The notes under the pieces were generated by a model. The model searched no databases. It was given only the letters and a program-made list of their open reading frames with translations, and was not told the origin of the DNA. From Rhodospirillaceae bacterium (GTDB lineage: Bacteria > Pseudomonadota > Alphaproteobacteria > Rhodospirillales > Magnetospirillaceae), in the NCBI GenBank assembly GCA_030151865.1, contig JASLCK010000117.1, positions 1-21,714 of the forward strand: DNA of 21,714 nt. The letters are read 5' to 3'. Of this stretch, positions 7,033-14,512 are shown piece after piece (positions within the stretch are counted from its first letter, which is position 1; each line of letters begins with the position of its first letter). Both the position numbers and the translations under genes were made by a program.

Positions 7033-8809
7033 CCGCGGACCGTTCGGCCGCGCCGCCTCGCTGGCGGCTGTGCTGGCGGTTTCGGCCCTAGCCCTTGCCG
7101 CCACCCCGCCCCCCGCCGGGGCCGAGGAAACCGAGGCTCCGCCCGTTTCCCTGCTGCCCAGCACCGGACCTTCGGCCTTTCCCGAAGTGCAGAACCCGCG
7201 CGACGTCAAGGTTCAGGTGCAGGATCTGGCGGCCCTCGACCCCAACGCCACCGGCGTATTGGATCAGCCCCATGGCGGGCTGGGCACCGATATGTGGGCG
7301 GGCAGCCAGATGGTGGTGGCGCAAAAGGCCACCCAACTGCTGCCCACCGCGTCGCCGTCGCGGGTGGTGCGGTCGCTGGAACGCCGCCTGCTGTTGAGCG
7401 CCGCCGCCGTTCCGGCAGGCAAGGCCAGCGGCACCCCGCTGATCAAACTGCGCGCCGACAAGCTGTGGGCTTTGGGCGATGCCGAAGGTGTCGCCGCCTT
7501 GCTGAAGGGCGTGCCCAGTTCGGCCATGACCGCCGAATTGCGCCGCATGGAGGTGGACGCCGCCGTTCTGGCGGGTGACAACCCCACCGCCTGCAACGAA
7601 TTGCCCGCCCTGCGGGCCGACAATCCCCAGGACGCCTATCCGGCCAAGCTTCAGGTCTATTGCCAATTCGTCGCGGGCAAGGGCAACGAAGCCGGGCTGG
7701 GCATCGACCTGCTGCGCGAGCAAAAGACCAACGATCCGGCCTTCTTCGCCGCCGCCGATGCGCTGTCGGGAATCAATCCAGGCAAGCTGGACGGCTTTGC
7801 CACCGCCTCGCCCCTGGCTATCGCCATGGCCCGCAACGCCAAGCTGGCCCTGCCGGAAAGCGCTGCAGCCAATGCTCAGCCGGTTCTGCTGCGGGCCATC
7901 GCGCTGAACCCGCAAGCCACCCCGGAAGCCCGTCTGGCCGCCGCCGAGCGGGCCGAGTCCCTGGGCTTGATCAGTGTCGATACCCTGCGTCAGGTTTATG
8001 AAGGCATCACCTTCAAGCCCGACGAGTTGGGTGCGCCCCTGGTCAGCGCGGGCGGCGACAAGGGGGCGCGCATCCGCGCCCTGCTCTATCGCGCTGCCCT
8101 GCAGGAACAGGCCCCCAACATCCGCGCCCAGATCATCGCCAAGGATTTGAGCCTGGGCGAAGAAAACGGCGCGGTCTATGCCATGACGGCGCGGGTTATG
8201 GCTCCCCTGATCATCAATATCCCCGCCCAGGACCCGGCCTTTGCCGCGTTCTCGCCGATGGCGGCGCGCGCCCTGTTCGCCGCCGGGCAAATCCAGCCCG
8301 CCGAAAATTGGCTGGGCTTGGCCCGCGCCCAGGGGCTGAACAACGACAGCCTGGCCGCCGCTGCCGCCGCGCAATGGCCGCTGGGACGTCTAACCCAGCC
8401 CGGCCAGGACGAAGCCTTGATCGCAGGCGCGACCCTGGCCGCCTGGCAAAAGGCCCAAGGCAATCTGAAGCCGGAAGTGGCGGCGCGCCGCACCGCCGTG
8501 CTTTACAGCCTGCTGAACGCCTTTGGCGGCAAGGTCCCGGCCGAGGATTGGGCCGCGTTGCTGGACGGTCCGGCCACCATTACCCAGCCCTCGCCGCGTC
8601 CCGGCCTGTGGATGGGGCTGAAGTTCGCCAGCGAACAGTTGCGTCTGGCGGAAACCGTGTCCTTGGGTCTGGCCAGCCTGGGCGATCAGCCCCTGGATCA
8701 GGTGGACCCGATCCAGCTTTACCGGGTCATCGCGGCCCTGCGGCTGGTGGGATTGGATGCCGACGCCCGCGCCCTGGCGGTCGAGGCGGCGATTGCCAAT
8801 GGCGTCTAG
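7013..8809 (+). CDS. exported Ala-rich, probably helical-repeat protein of unknown function
   Basis: A 598-residue protein. The N-terminus has basic residues (to about 13), a hydrophobic Ala/Leu/Val core and a likely signal peptidase site near PAGAEET (residues 34-40), so it should be periplasmic or envelope-bound. The rest is rich in Ala, Leu, Pro and Gln, with repeated helix-pair-like units of the kind seen in TPR/Sel1-like solenoids (for example LRADKLWALGDAEGVAALL, MAARALFAAGQIQPAENWL). No catalytic motif is evident. Two Cys (in TACNEL and VYCQF) could form a disulfide. It overlaps the small membrane protein by 20 bases and the preferred xerD start by 11 bases, which indicates one transcription unit. 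Codon use gives long false open frames on the opposite strand. Family unknown to me by name. Confidence 0.88.
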   Translation: MRVSNADRGPFGRAASLAAVLAVSALALAATPPPAGAEETEAPPVSLLPSTGPSAFPEVQNPRDVKVQVQDLAALDPNATGVLDQPHGGLGTDMWAGSQMVVAQKATQLLPTASPSRVVRSLERRLLLSAAAVPAGKASGTPLIKLRADKLWALGDAEGVAALLKGVPSSAMTAELRRMEVDAAVLAGDNPTACNELPALRADNPQDAYPAKLQVYCQFVAGKGNEAGLGIDLLREQKTNDPAFFAAADALSGINPGKLDGFATASPLAIAMARNAKLALPESAAANAQPVLLRAIALNPQATPEARLAAAERAESLGLISVDTLRQVYEGITFKPDELGAPLVSAGGDKGARIRALLYRAALQEQAPNIRAQIIAKDLSLGEENGAVYAMTARVMAPLIINIPAQDPAFAAFSPMAARALFAAGQIQPAENWLGLARAQGLNNDSLAAAAAAQWPLGRLTQPGQDEALIAGATLAAWQKAQGNLKPEVAARRTAVLYSLLNAFGGKVPAEDWAALLDGPATITQPSPRPGLWMGLKFASEQLRLAETVSLGLASLGDQPLDQVDPIQLYRVIAALRLVGLDADARALAVEAAIANGV

Positions 8810-9695
8810 CCCGGACCGGCATATCGACGCCTTTTTGGAGATGATGGCGGCGGAACGTGGAGCCGCCGCCAACACCCAACTGGCCTATCTGAACGATCTG
8901 GAAGATTTTTCCGCCTTTCTGGCGGCGCGCGGCCTGTCGGTTCATCAGGCGCAAATTCCCGACATCCGCGATTATATGGCCGATCTGCGCCAGCGCAGCA
9001 TGATGCCGCGCACCAGCGCCCGACGCCTGTCCTGTCTGCGCCAGTTTCATCAGTTTCTGTTTGCCGAAGGGGTGCGCGCCGATGATCCCAGCTCGATCAT
9101 CGACAGCCCCCGCCTGGGCCGACCCTTGCCCAAATATCTGTCGGAGGACGAGGTCAACCGCCTGCTGACCGCCGCCCATGCCCTGGACGGGGTGGATGGC
9201 GTGCGCATGACGGCAATGTTGGAACTGATCTATGCCGCCGGGTTGCGCGTGTCGGAACTGGTGGAACTGCCCTATGCCGCCGTGGCCCGCGACCGTCCCA
9301 TGCTGGTGGTGCGCGGCAAAGGGTCCAAGGAACGTATGGTGCCCTTAAGCGAACCGGCCCGTCTGGCCATCGCCCAATGGAAAAGCCTGCGCCAGCCCAA
9401 GACCAGCCCCTATCTGTTTCCCGGCGAGGGGGAAACCGGCCATCTGCTGCGCGAAACCTTTGCCCGCCATCTGGATAAGCTGGCCTTCGACACACTGGGC
9501 AAGCCGGTGTCGCCCCACGTCCTGCGCCATTCCTTCGCCAGCCATCTTTTGGCCCATGGGGCGGATTTGCGCAGCGTTCAGCAGATGCTGGGCCATGCCG
9601 ACATCACCACGACGCAGATTTATACCCACGTCCTGGACGACCGGCTGAAATCCCTGGTCAGCCAGCATCACCCGCTGGCCCGCAAGAAGGACTGA
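8799..9695 (+). CDS. xerD: tyrosine recombinase XerD
   Basis: A site-specific tyrosine recombinase that, with XerC and FtsK, resolves chromosome dimers at dif. From the ATG at 8799 the product is 298 residues, the usual Xer length. A start at 8757 would add 14 Pro/Arg-rich residues lying inside the previous gene. GAGGCGG sits upstream of 8799. The N-terminal core-binding domain (about 5-90) is followed by the catalytic domain with the full set: Arg150 (GLRVSEL), Lys174 (RGKGSKER), His240 and Arg243 (HVLRHSFASH), His266 (LGHADI) and Tyr275 (TQIYTHV). XerD rather than XerC is inferred from its position beside aroK, a recurrent alphaproteobacterial neighbourhood. It ends four bases from the convergent lipoprotein gene. 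Confidence 0.94.
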   Translation: MASSPDRHIDAFLEMMAAERGAAANTQLAYLNDLEDFSAFLAARGLSVHQAQIPDIRDYMADLRQRSMMPRTSARRLSCLRQFHQFLFAEGVRADDPSSIIDSPRLGRPLPKYLSEDEVNRLLTAAHALDGVDGVRMTAMLELIYAAGLRVSELVELPYAAVARDRPMLVVRGKGSKERMVPLSEPARLAIAQWKSLRQPKTSPYLFPGEGETGHLLRETFARHLDKLAFDTLGKPVSPHVLRHSFASHLLAHGADLRSVQQMLGHADITTTQIYTHVLDDRLKSLVSQHHPLARKKD

Positions 9696-9699
9696 TCGC

Positions 9700-10602
9700 T
9701 TACTTTCCGCTCTTGGGTTTATCCTCCGGGCGTTTATCCCCCGGCGGCATGGCCAACCCGCCCCCGTTGGTGGGGGTATTGGCGGCTGGCGCATCGGGCG
9801 GAGCCGGGTTGCGCAGAACCTGGGCAATGCCGGGCGCACCCGCCGTGGCGATTTTACGGGCCAGCGGCCCGAGATCGCCCATGGCCATCAGGCTGTCCGT
9901 CGGCCCGCCCTGGGATACCTTGGCCAATTCCTCGCCCTTGGCATCCTTGACGTACCATGTCACTTCCAGCAGCACCTGCTTGGCGGTGCCGGGCATGATC
10001 TTGATTTCGCCATCCAGGAAGAAAGCCGGGTTTTCGTCGGTCATGGCAAAGTTTTGCCCGGCCAAAGCCGCCGACATGGCCGAGCGCAGGGCCGAGCCGT
10101 CGATATCGCGTGGCGTGGTCAACGGACGGACAAAAACCCGGGTGCGGTTGGCCAGATCGGCGACACCGGCATCGCTGCCGCGAATCAGATCGGAAATCAC
10201 CGGCGCGCTACGAGCCGCCAGATCGGCATTCATCGCGCCAGGCGTTCCCGCCCCGATGCTCTGGCGGCTTTCCCCCAGCGCCTTGCCGACCGGATTGGTC
10301 AAGGTCCAGACCAGGGCGTTGCCGTCCTTGCGTCCGACCAACAGATAACGATCCTTACGGCCCGGCAGCGGCGGGACCAACGAGGCCGGAACTTCTTCCT
10401 GCTCCAACGCCTTGATCATTTCCTCGGCCAAACCCGGCATGTCGTCGGCCCGGATCGAAACCGGAGCCAGGGCACGGGGATCATCGATCAGATCGTTGCG
10501 GTCGCCCTGCACCCGCTCGAACGGATGGGGCACCGGGCCACAGGCCGACAATCCGCCGACAGCCGACAAGGCAGCCAATCCCATCACCAAAACCCGCGAC
10601 AT
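9700..10602 (-). CDS. putative lipoprotein, function unknown
   Basis: A lipoprotein of about 300 residues. The signal sequence has Arg near the start, a hydrophobic stretch (VLVMGLAALSAVGG) and the lipobox LSAC with the lipid-acceptor Cys at 21, followed by GPVPHPF. The start at 10602 is preferred to the ATG two codons earlier (10608), because AAGGG lies six bases before 10602 but directly abuts 10608. The mature part has no motif I can name. The C-terminal 40 residues are Pro/Gly/Lys-rich and probably disordered. It is the last gene of the hldD-lgt-midA-pgeF run, so the Lgt encoded three genes upstream would lipidate it. The sequence resembles conserved alphaproteobacterial hypothetical lipoproteins. 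It converges on xerD with four bases between stops and no terminator hairpin visible there. Confidence 0.85.
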   Translation of the reverse strand: MSRVLVMGLAALSAVGGLSACGPVPHPFERVQGDRNDLIDDPRALAPVSIRADDMPGLAEEMIKALEQEEVPASLVPPLPGRKDRYLLVGRKDGNALVWTLTNPVGKALGESRQSIGAGTPGAMNADLAARSAPVISDLIRGSDAGVADLANRTRVFVRPLTTPRDIDGSALRSAMSAALAGQNFAMTDENPAFFLDGEIKIMPGTAKQVLLEVTWYVKDAKGEELAKVSQGGPTDSLMAMGDLGPLARKIATAGAPGIAQVLRNPAPPDAPAANTPTNGGGLAMPPGDKRPEDKPKSGK

Positions 10603-10625
10603 CCGCATCCCTTAAGGCCTTTCAC

Positions 10626-10694
10626 TCAGGTCAGGGCACAGCCCACCATACCAATCAGAATGGTAAAACCGATCAGCATCAGAAAATAAGGCAT
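10626..10694 (-). CDS. possible 22-residue membrane peptide
   Basis: A short open frame with ATG at 10694 and TGA at 10626-10628. GGAGAG lies about six bases before the ATG, a good ribosome site. Apart from a Pro-Tyr start, the predicted product is almost wholly hydrophobic (Phe, Leu, Met, Ile, Val, Gly), with a single Cys near the end, and would form one membrane helix. It fits exactly into the gap between pgeF (28 bases downstream of its stop) and the lipoprotein gene (23 bases before its start). It has the hallmarks of a real small membrane protein, but a frame this short could occur by chance. No homologue is recognised. Confidence 0.45.
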   Translation of the reverse strand: MPYFLMLIGFTILIGMVGCALT

Positions 10695-10722
10695 CGCCCG
10701 CTCTCCGGCACACAGGACCGGA

Positions 10723-11502
10723 TCAGCGTTCCAAGACGATGACCGACATCAGGCGGCCATAATCCGGGTCACCGCGCAGACTGGTACGGCGGAAGCTGAA
10801 GAAGCGGTTTTCCTCGCGGAAGGTGTCGCAAGGCGTGCGGGCGACATCGGCGATGGCCAACAGTCCCAAGCGGCGCGCCACATAACCCGGCAGGTCGAAA
10901 AAACAGTGCCCTTCGCGCGGCGACGGCGCAAAGAAGGTATGGTTGTCGGGATCCTGCTCCATGAAAGGCAGCGGGAATTCCGGCCCCACTTCATAGCTGC
11001 GCTGGGCAATGCAGGGACCGATGGCGGCAACAATGCGGTTGGCCTTGGCGCCCTGACGGACCATTTCCGCCACGGTGTTGTCCAAGATGCCGCCCAGGGC
11101 GCCACGCCAGCCCGCATGGGCGGCACCGATGACGTTGGCCTTGGGATCGGCCAGCAGGACCGGGGCGCAGTCGGCGGTCAGGATGCCCAGCGCCACGCCG
11201 GGACGGGTGGTGACCATGGCATCGGCGATCACCTGCTTGGTGGGGTCCCAATCGGGGCCGACCACGGCGACATCGGTGGTATGTTGCTGATGCACCGTCG
11301 CCAGAGCCGACAGCGGCAAATCCAACTGCGCCATGGCGCGGGTGCGATTGGTGGTGACGTTTTCGGCCTTGTCCTGCGAACGGTAGCCCATATTGAGGGA
11401 ACCGTAGATACCTTCGGACACCCCGCCTTCGCGGGTAAAAAAGGCGTGGCGGATACGAAGGACCTCATTCAAGGTCGAAACGGTGATCATTCCGGCAGTC
11501 AT
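10723..11502 (-). CDS. pgeF: peptidoglycan editing factor PgeF (laccase-domain / YfiH family)
   Basis: A 259-residue YfiH/PgeF (DUF152, CNF1-fold) protein. In E. coli the family cleaves mis-incorporated L-Ser from UDP-MurNAc peptides. Other members have been reported with purine-nucleoside or multicopper-oxidase-like activities. Zn-site residues are visible: His71 (VHQQHTTD), Cys112 (TADCAPV) and His129 (AAHAGWRG). Other family landmarks are FFTREGGVSEG, SLNMGY, AAIGPCIAQRSYEVG and the C-terminal CDTFREENRFFSFRR. The ATG overlaps the midA stop (ATGA), indicating translational coupling. It lies in the hldD-lgt-midA operon, consistent with an envelope-related role. Confidence 0.94.
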   Translation of the reverse strand: MTAGMITVSTLNEVLRIRHAFFTREGGVSEGIYGSLNMGYRSQDKAENVTTNRTRAMAQLDLPLSALATVHQQHTTDVAVVGPDWDPTKQVIADAMVTTRPGVALGILTADCAPVLLADPKANVIGAAHAGWRGALGGILDNTVAEMVRQGAKANRIVAAIGPCIAQRSYEVGPEFPLPFMEQDPDNHTFFAPSPREGHCFFDLPGYVARRLGLLAIADVARTPCDTFREENRFFSFRRTSLRGDPDYGRLMSVIVLER

Positions 11503-12554
11503 TGCGGTAATCCAGGCGGAGGGGGCAGCTTGGGGTCGGTCACAGCCAAAACCTTAAATAAATTGCCCATTTCTGATGGGTCTATCAAGCGTCGGCAGGC
11601 TTTGGCGATTTCTTCTGATTTATCCAGGGCCGATTTCATCAACCGGACGGCGCGCAACTCAATGCCCAGCGCGCGTAAAAACACCCCTTGCGGGATCACT
11701 GCGCTGGTCCTTGCGGGCTGAAAAGCCAGGGAAAGCGCCTGAAAATCCACATGGGCGGTCAGATCGGCCTCGCCGGGCTTGTCCAGCGGCGGGGCAAAAG
11801 TATGATGCCGCACAGCCTGCAGGGTATCCCCCACGGCCGAACGATCGTGTCCGTAATCGATGATCAGAGCTGCGCCGCCCTGATCGGCCAGACGCGCCCC
11901 CAGACGGGCGGCGATGGCCGCAGCCGACGGATTGATCTCGAAATGCTGGCCGATCTCGGCTTCTGGCGCATCGATCTCGGCCACGGGGCCATCGACAAAG
12001 ACGAAAGCGTCGCCGTCCAGCCCCACCAACCGTTCATGCCAGCCGTCTTCACGGCGGATATATTGGCGGATCGGCAAAGCGTCGAAAAACTCGTTGGCCA
12101 CCAGGATCATCGGTCCGGCGGGCAGAGCGTCGATATCGTCATGCCATTGGGGCGCAACCCCGGCAGCGGCCAGGGTTTGCGCCTGACGCTGACGCAGTAC
12201 CGGACTGGTTTCCACCAGATGCACCCGGATGGCGGCACGGAAATCCGGTACCATGGCCGCCGCACGCAACAGATCAGCCATCAAGGTGCCGCGTCCCGGC
12301 CCCAGTTCGGCCAGAATGACAGGACTGGGCTGCCCCATGCTCTGCCACACGATGGCACACCAGAGGCCGATGATTTCGCCAAACATCTGGCTGATTTCCG
12401 GCGCGGTGATGAAGTCGCCGGCCTGCCCCAACGGATCGCGGGTCAGGTAATAGCCATGCTGAGGATGGCCCAGCGCCTGGGCCATGAAATCGGCCAAGGA
12501 CAAGGGGCCATCAGCTTGGATGCGCTGACGCAGGATGTCGGACAGCGGGCTCAC
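11499..12554 (-). CDS. class I SAM-dependent methyltransferase, MidA/NDUFAF7 family
   Basis: A 351-residue member of the DUF185/MidA family. The mitochondrial homologue NDUFAF7 dimethylates an Arg of the complex I subunit NDUFS2. The role in bacteria is not established. The family segments GDFITAPEISQMFGE (46-60), the SAM-binding ELGPGRGTLMADLLR (83-97), LVETSPVLRQRQ and ANEFFDALPIRQY are clear, as is LIIDYGHDRS. There is no signal peptide. Its start overlaps the lgt stop by four bases and its stop overlaps the pgeF start by four bases (ATGA at both ends). The lgt-midA-pgeF run is a conserved alphaproteobacterial arrangement, which points to genome organisation rather than a shared pathway. 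Confidence 0.93.
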   Translation of the reverse strand: MSPLSDILRQRIQADGPLSLADFMAQALGHPQHGYYLTRDPLGQAGDFITAPEISQMFGEIIGLWCAIVWQSMGQPSPVILAELGPGRGTLMADLLRAAAMVPDFRAAIRVHLVETSPVLRQRQAQTLAAAGVAPQWHDDIDALPAGPMILVANEFFDALPIRQYIRREDGWHERLVGLDGDAFVFVDGPVAEIDAPEAEIGQHFEINPSAAAIAARLGARLADQGGAALIIDYGHDRSAVGDTLQAVRHHTFAPPLDKPGEADLTAHVDFQALSLAFQPARTSAVIPQGVFLRALGIELRAVRLMKSALDKSEEIAKACRRLIDPSEMGNLFKVLAVTDPKLPPPPGLPQ

Positions 12555-13387
12555 GCGGCGGGCGTTTCAGGCTGGGGCGCGGTTTCCGGCAAGGCGGCGC
12601 GGGTCCAGGCGAACCAGGCCAGGGCCGCCCCGACGATCACCAGCGGGATCGACAAAAGCTGCCCCATGGTCGCCCCGCCCCACAGAAAGCCCAACTGGGC
12701 GTCGGGCTGACGGAAAAATTCCGCCGTGATGCGGCTGAGACCATAGCCCGCCAGAAACACGCCGGAAATCACCCCGGCATGCAGGCGTACCCGCTTACAG
12801 CGCCACAGGAAGAACAGCAAAAGCCCCAGCACCAGACCTTCCAGCCCGGCTTCGTAAAGCTGGCTGGGATGGCGCGGAATCGGCCCGCCATGGGGAAAGA
12901 CCATGGCCCAGGGCAAGTCTTCCGGCGCGGCGCGGCCGAACAACTCGCCATTGACGAAGTTAGCCAGACGGCCAAAGAACAAGCCGATGGGCACCACCGT
13001 ACAGACCACGTCGCCCACCGCCAGAATGTTCAGGCGATGGCGCAGGCAATAAAGGAAGATGCCCAGAATGACACCCAGCGCCCCGCCATGGAACGACATC
13101 CCACCCTGCCAGACCGAAAAAATCTCCAGCGGATGGTCGATATATTGCGGCAGGTTATAGAACAGCACATAGCCCGTGCGTCCCCCCAACACCGTACCCA
13201 GGGTGGCCCAGACCAGGAAGTCGTCCACCTGTTCGGCCTGCATGGCGAACGGCGGACGGGCCACCAGCCAGCGCATGTATTTCCAGCCGCCGATCAGGCC
13301 GACCAGATAGGACATGGCGTACCAGCGGATCGCCAGCGGACCGACCCGGACGATGACCGGGTCGATATCGGGAAAAGGAATGGCCAT
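12551..13387 (-). CDS. lgt: prolipoprotein diacylglyceryl transferase
   Basis: The inner-membrane enzyme that transfers a diacylglyceryl group from phosphatidylglycerol to the lipobox Cys of prelipoproteins. The start at 13387 gives the classical N-terminus MAIPFPDIDP and 278 residues. The upstream ATG at 13432 lies inside hldD and adds unconserved residues. Multiple hydrophobic segments cover most of the protein. Catalytic and signature residues are in place: His100 (FHGGALG), the Lgt signature GRLANFVNGELFGR (139-152) with Arg140, Asn143 and Glu148, HPSQLYE (173-179), and Arg219 and Glu223 (SRITAEFF). The start is four bases after the hldD stop, with only a weak ribosome site, so translation probably depends on coupling to hldD. 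Confidence 0.96.
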   Translation of the reverse strand: MAIPFPDIDPVIVRVGPLAIRWYAMSYLVGLIGGWKYMRWLVARPPFAMQAEQVDDFLVWATLGTVLGGRTGYVLFYNLPQYIDHPLEIFSVWQGGMSFHGGALGVILGIFLYCLRHRLNILAVGDVVCTVVPIGLFFGRLANFVNGELFGRAAPEDLPWAMVFPHGGPIPRHPSQLYEAGLEGLVLGLLLFFLWRCKRVRLHAGVISGVFLAGYGLSRITAEFFRQPDAQLGFLWGGATMGQLLSIPLVIVGAALAWFAWTRAALPETAPQPETPAA

Positions 13388-13391
13388 GGCG

Positions 13392-14378
13392 TTACAGATA
13401 CCGGTCGGGCTGCGACAGATAGCGGGTGACATATTCGGTCACGCCGCTTTCCAGCGAAGTGAAGGGCTTGGAATAACCCGCCGCCCGCAGCCGGTCCATG
13501 TTGGCCTGGGTGAAGTACTGATACTTGTCGCGGATATTGACCGGGGTATCGACGTACTTGATGTTGGGTTCCTTGCCCAAGGCGCGATAAACCGCCGAGG
13601 CCAGATCCAGGAACGTCCGCGCCTGACCGGTGCCCAGGTTGAACAGACCACTGACCTGGGGATTATCCAAAAGCCACATCATCACATCGACGATATCGCC
13701 GACCCAGATGAAGTCGCGCTTCTGCCCACCGTGGGAATAATCGGGACGGTGCGACTTGAACAATTGGGCCGCGGCCCCCGCCTCGGCATGGGGATAGACA
13801 TGGGCGACGACGCTTTGCTGTCCGCCCTTGTGATATTCGTTGGGGCCGTAGACGTTGAAGAACTTCAACCCCGCCCATTGCGGCGGCAGCGGCTTGCCGT
13901 TGGCGATCTTGCGGGCGATCTTGCGGTCGAACAGATGCTTGCTCCAGCCATAGGCGTTGAGCGGCTGCAACATCGACAGGGCGGCGGTGTTGAAATTGTC
14001 GTCGAACCCCTGTGTGCCGTCGCCATAGGTGGCCGCCGACGACGCATAGATGATGCGGATCTGATTGCGGGTGCACCAGGCAAACAGCGCCATGGTCAGG
14101 TTGAAATTGTTGGTGACGATCAGATCGGCGTTGGTTTCGGTGGTCGCCGAGATGGCGCCCATGTGAAACACCGCCTTGATGCGTTTCTTGTTGGCTTCCA
14201 GGAAGTCGAAAATCTGGTCGGGATGAACGATGTCCGACAGTTCGCGCTTGGAGATGTTGCGCCACTTTTCATTGCTGCGCAGACGATCGCAAACCACAAG
14301 TTCGCCATCGCCCCGTTGTTCCAGGGCGGCCAGCAGGTTCGAGCCGATGAAGCCGGCTCCGCCGGTGACAACGTACAT
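13392..14378 (-). CDS. hldD: ADP-L-glycero-D-manno-heptose 6-epimerase
   Basis: Epimerises ADP-D-glycero-D-manno-heptose at C6 to make the heptose donor for the lipopolysaccharide inner core. The 328-residue protein is an extended short-chain dehydrogenase with the NADP-binding GGAGFIGSN (6-14), the CDRLR stretch, the catalytic YGWSK (Tyr143, Lys147) and the family-typical FFNVYGPNEYHKG and KRDFIWVGDIVDV. Length and motifs match HldD/RfaD. The ATG has GAAGGA seven bases upstream and lies 26 bases after a predicted transcription start. It leads the hldD-lgt-midA-pgeF-lipoprotein run. Other heptose genes are not visible in the window. Confidence 0.95.
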   Translation of the reverse strand: MYVVTGGAGFIGSNLLAALEQRGDGELVVCDRLRSNEKWRNISKRELSDIVHPDQIFDFLEANKKRIKAVFHMGAISATTETNADLIVTNNFNLTMALFAWCTRNQIRIIYASSAATYGDGTQGFDDNFNTAALSMLQPLNAYGWSKHLFDRKIARKIANGKPLPPQWAGLKFFNVYGPNEYHKGGQQSVVAHVYPHAEAGAAAQLFKSHRPDYSHGGQKRDFIWVGDIVDVMMWLLDNPQVSGLFNLGTGQARTFLDLASAVYRALGKEPNIKYVDTPVNIRDKYQYFTQANMDRLRAAGYSKPFTSLESGVTEYVTRYLSQPDRYL

Positions 14379-14410
14379 GGGGGCATCCTTCGCGAAAGGT
14401 TGGTGCCCAC

Positions 14411-14439
14411 TTTATAGGCCGAGGTCCGCCCTGCCGCAA
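14411..14439 (-). promoter_or_regulatory. candidate promoter for the hldD-lgt-midA-pgeF operon
   Basis: On the minus strand TTGCGG (14439-14434) and TATAAA (14416-14411) are separated by exactly 17 bases. The -10 matches the sigma70 consensus at five of six positions. Transcription would start near 14404, about 26 bases before the hldD ATG. It is the best promoter match I see in the window and lies just downstream of the cobT terminator. Confidence 0.6.
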
Positions 14440-14461
14440 GGGGAGGGGCCGAAACAGACAA

Positions 14462-14512
14462 CAAGGGGGCCGACAACCGGCCCCCTTGCCTAAGGGGTTC
14501 ACGCCCCCTTAA
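14462..14512 (-). terminator. cobT terminator with two tandem hairpins
   Basis: A perfect 11-bp stem, CAAGGGGGCCG (14462-14472) and CGGCCCCCTTG (14478-14488), has a 5-base loop. Read on the minus strand it is followed by TTGTCTGTTTC. A smaller hairpin (TAAGGGG and CCCCTTA, 14491-14511) sits between it and the cobT coding end and overlaps the stop codon. The large hairpin is a good intrinsic terminator. The U run is interrupted, so termination may be incomplete. Confidence 0.75.

Noticed and set aside
7088..8374. 428-codon minus-strand open frame opposite the exported repeat protein
   Set aside because: Gly/Gln-rich shadow frame. The plus-strand frame has a signal peptide, overlaps both neighbours and fits the operon.
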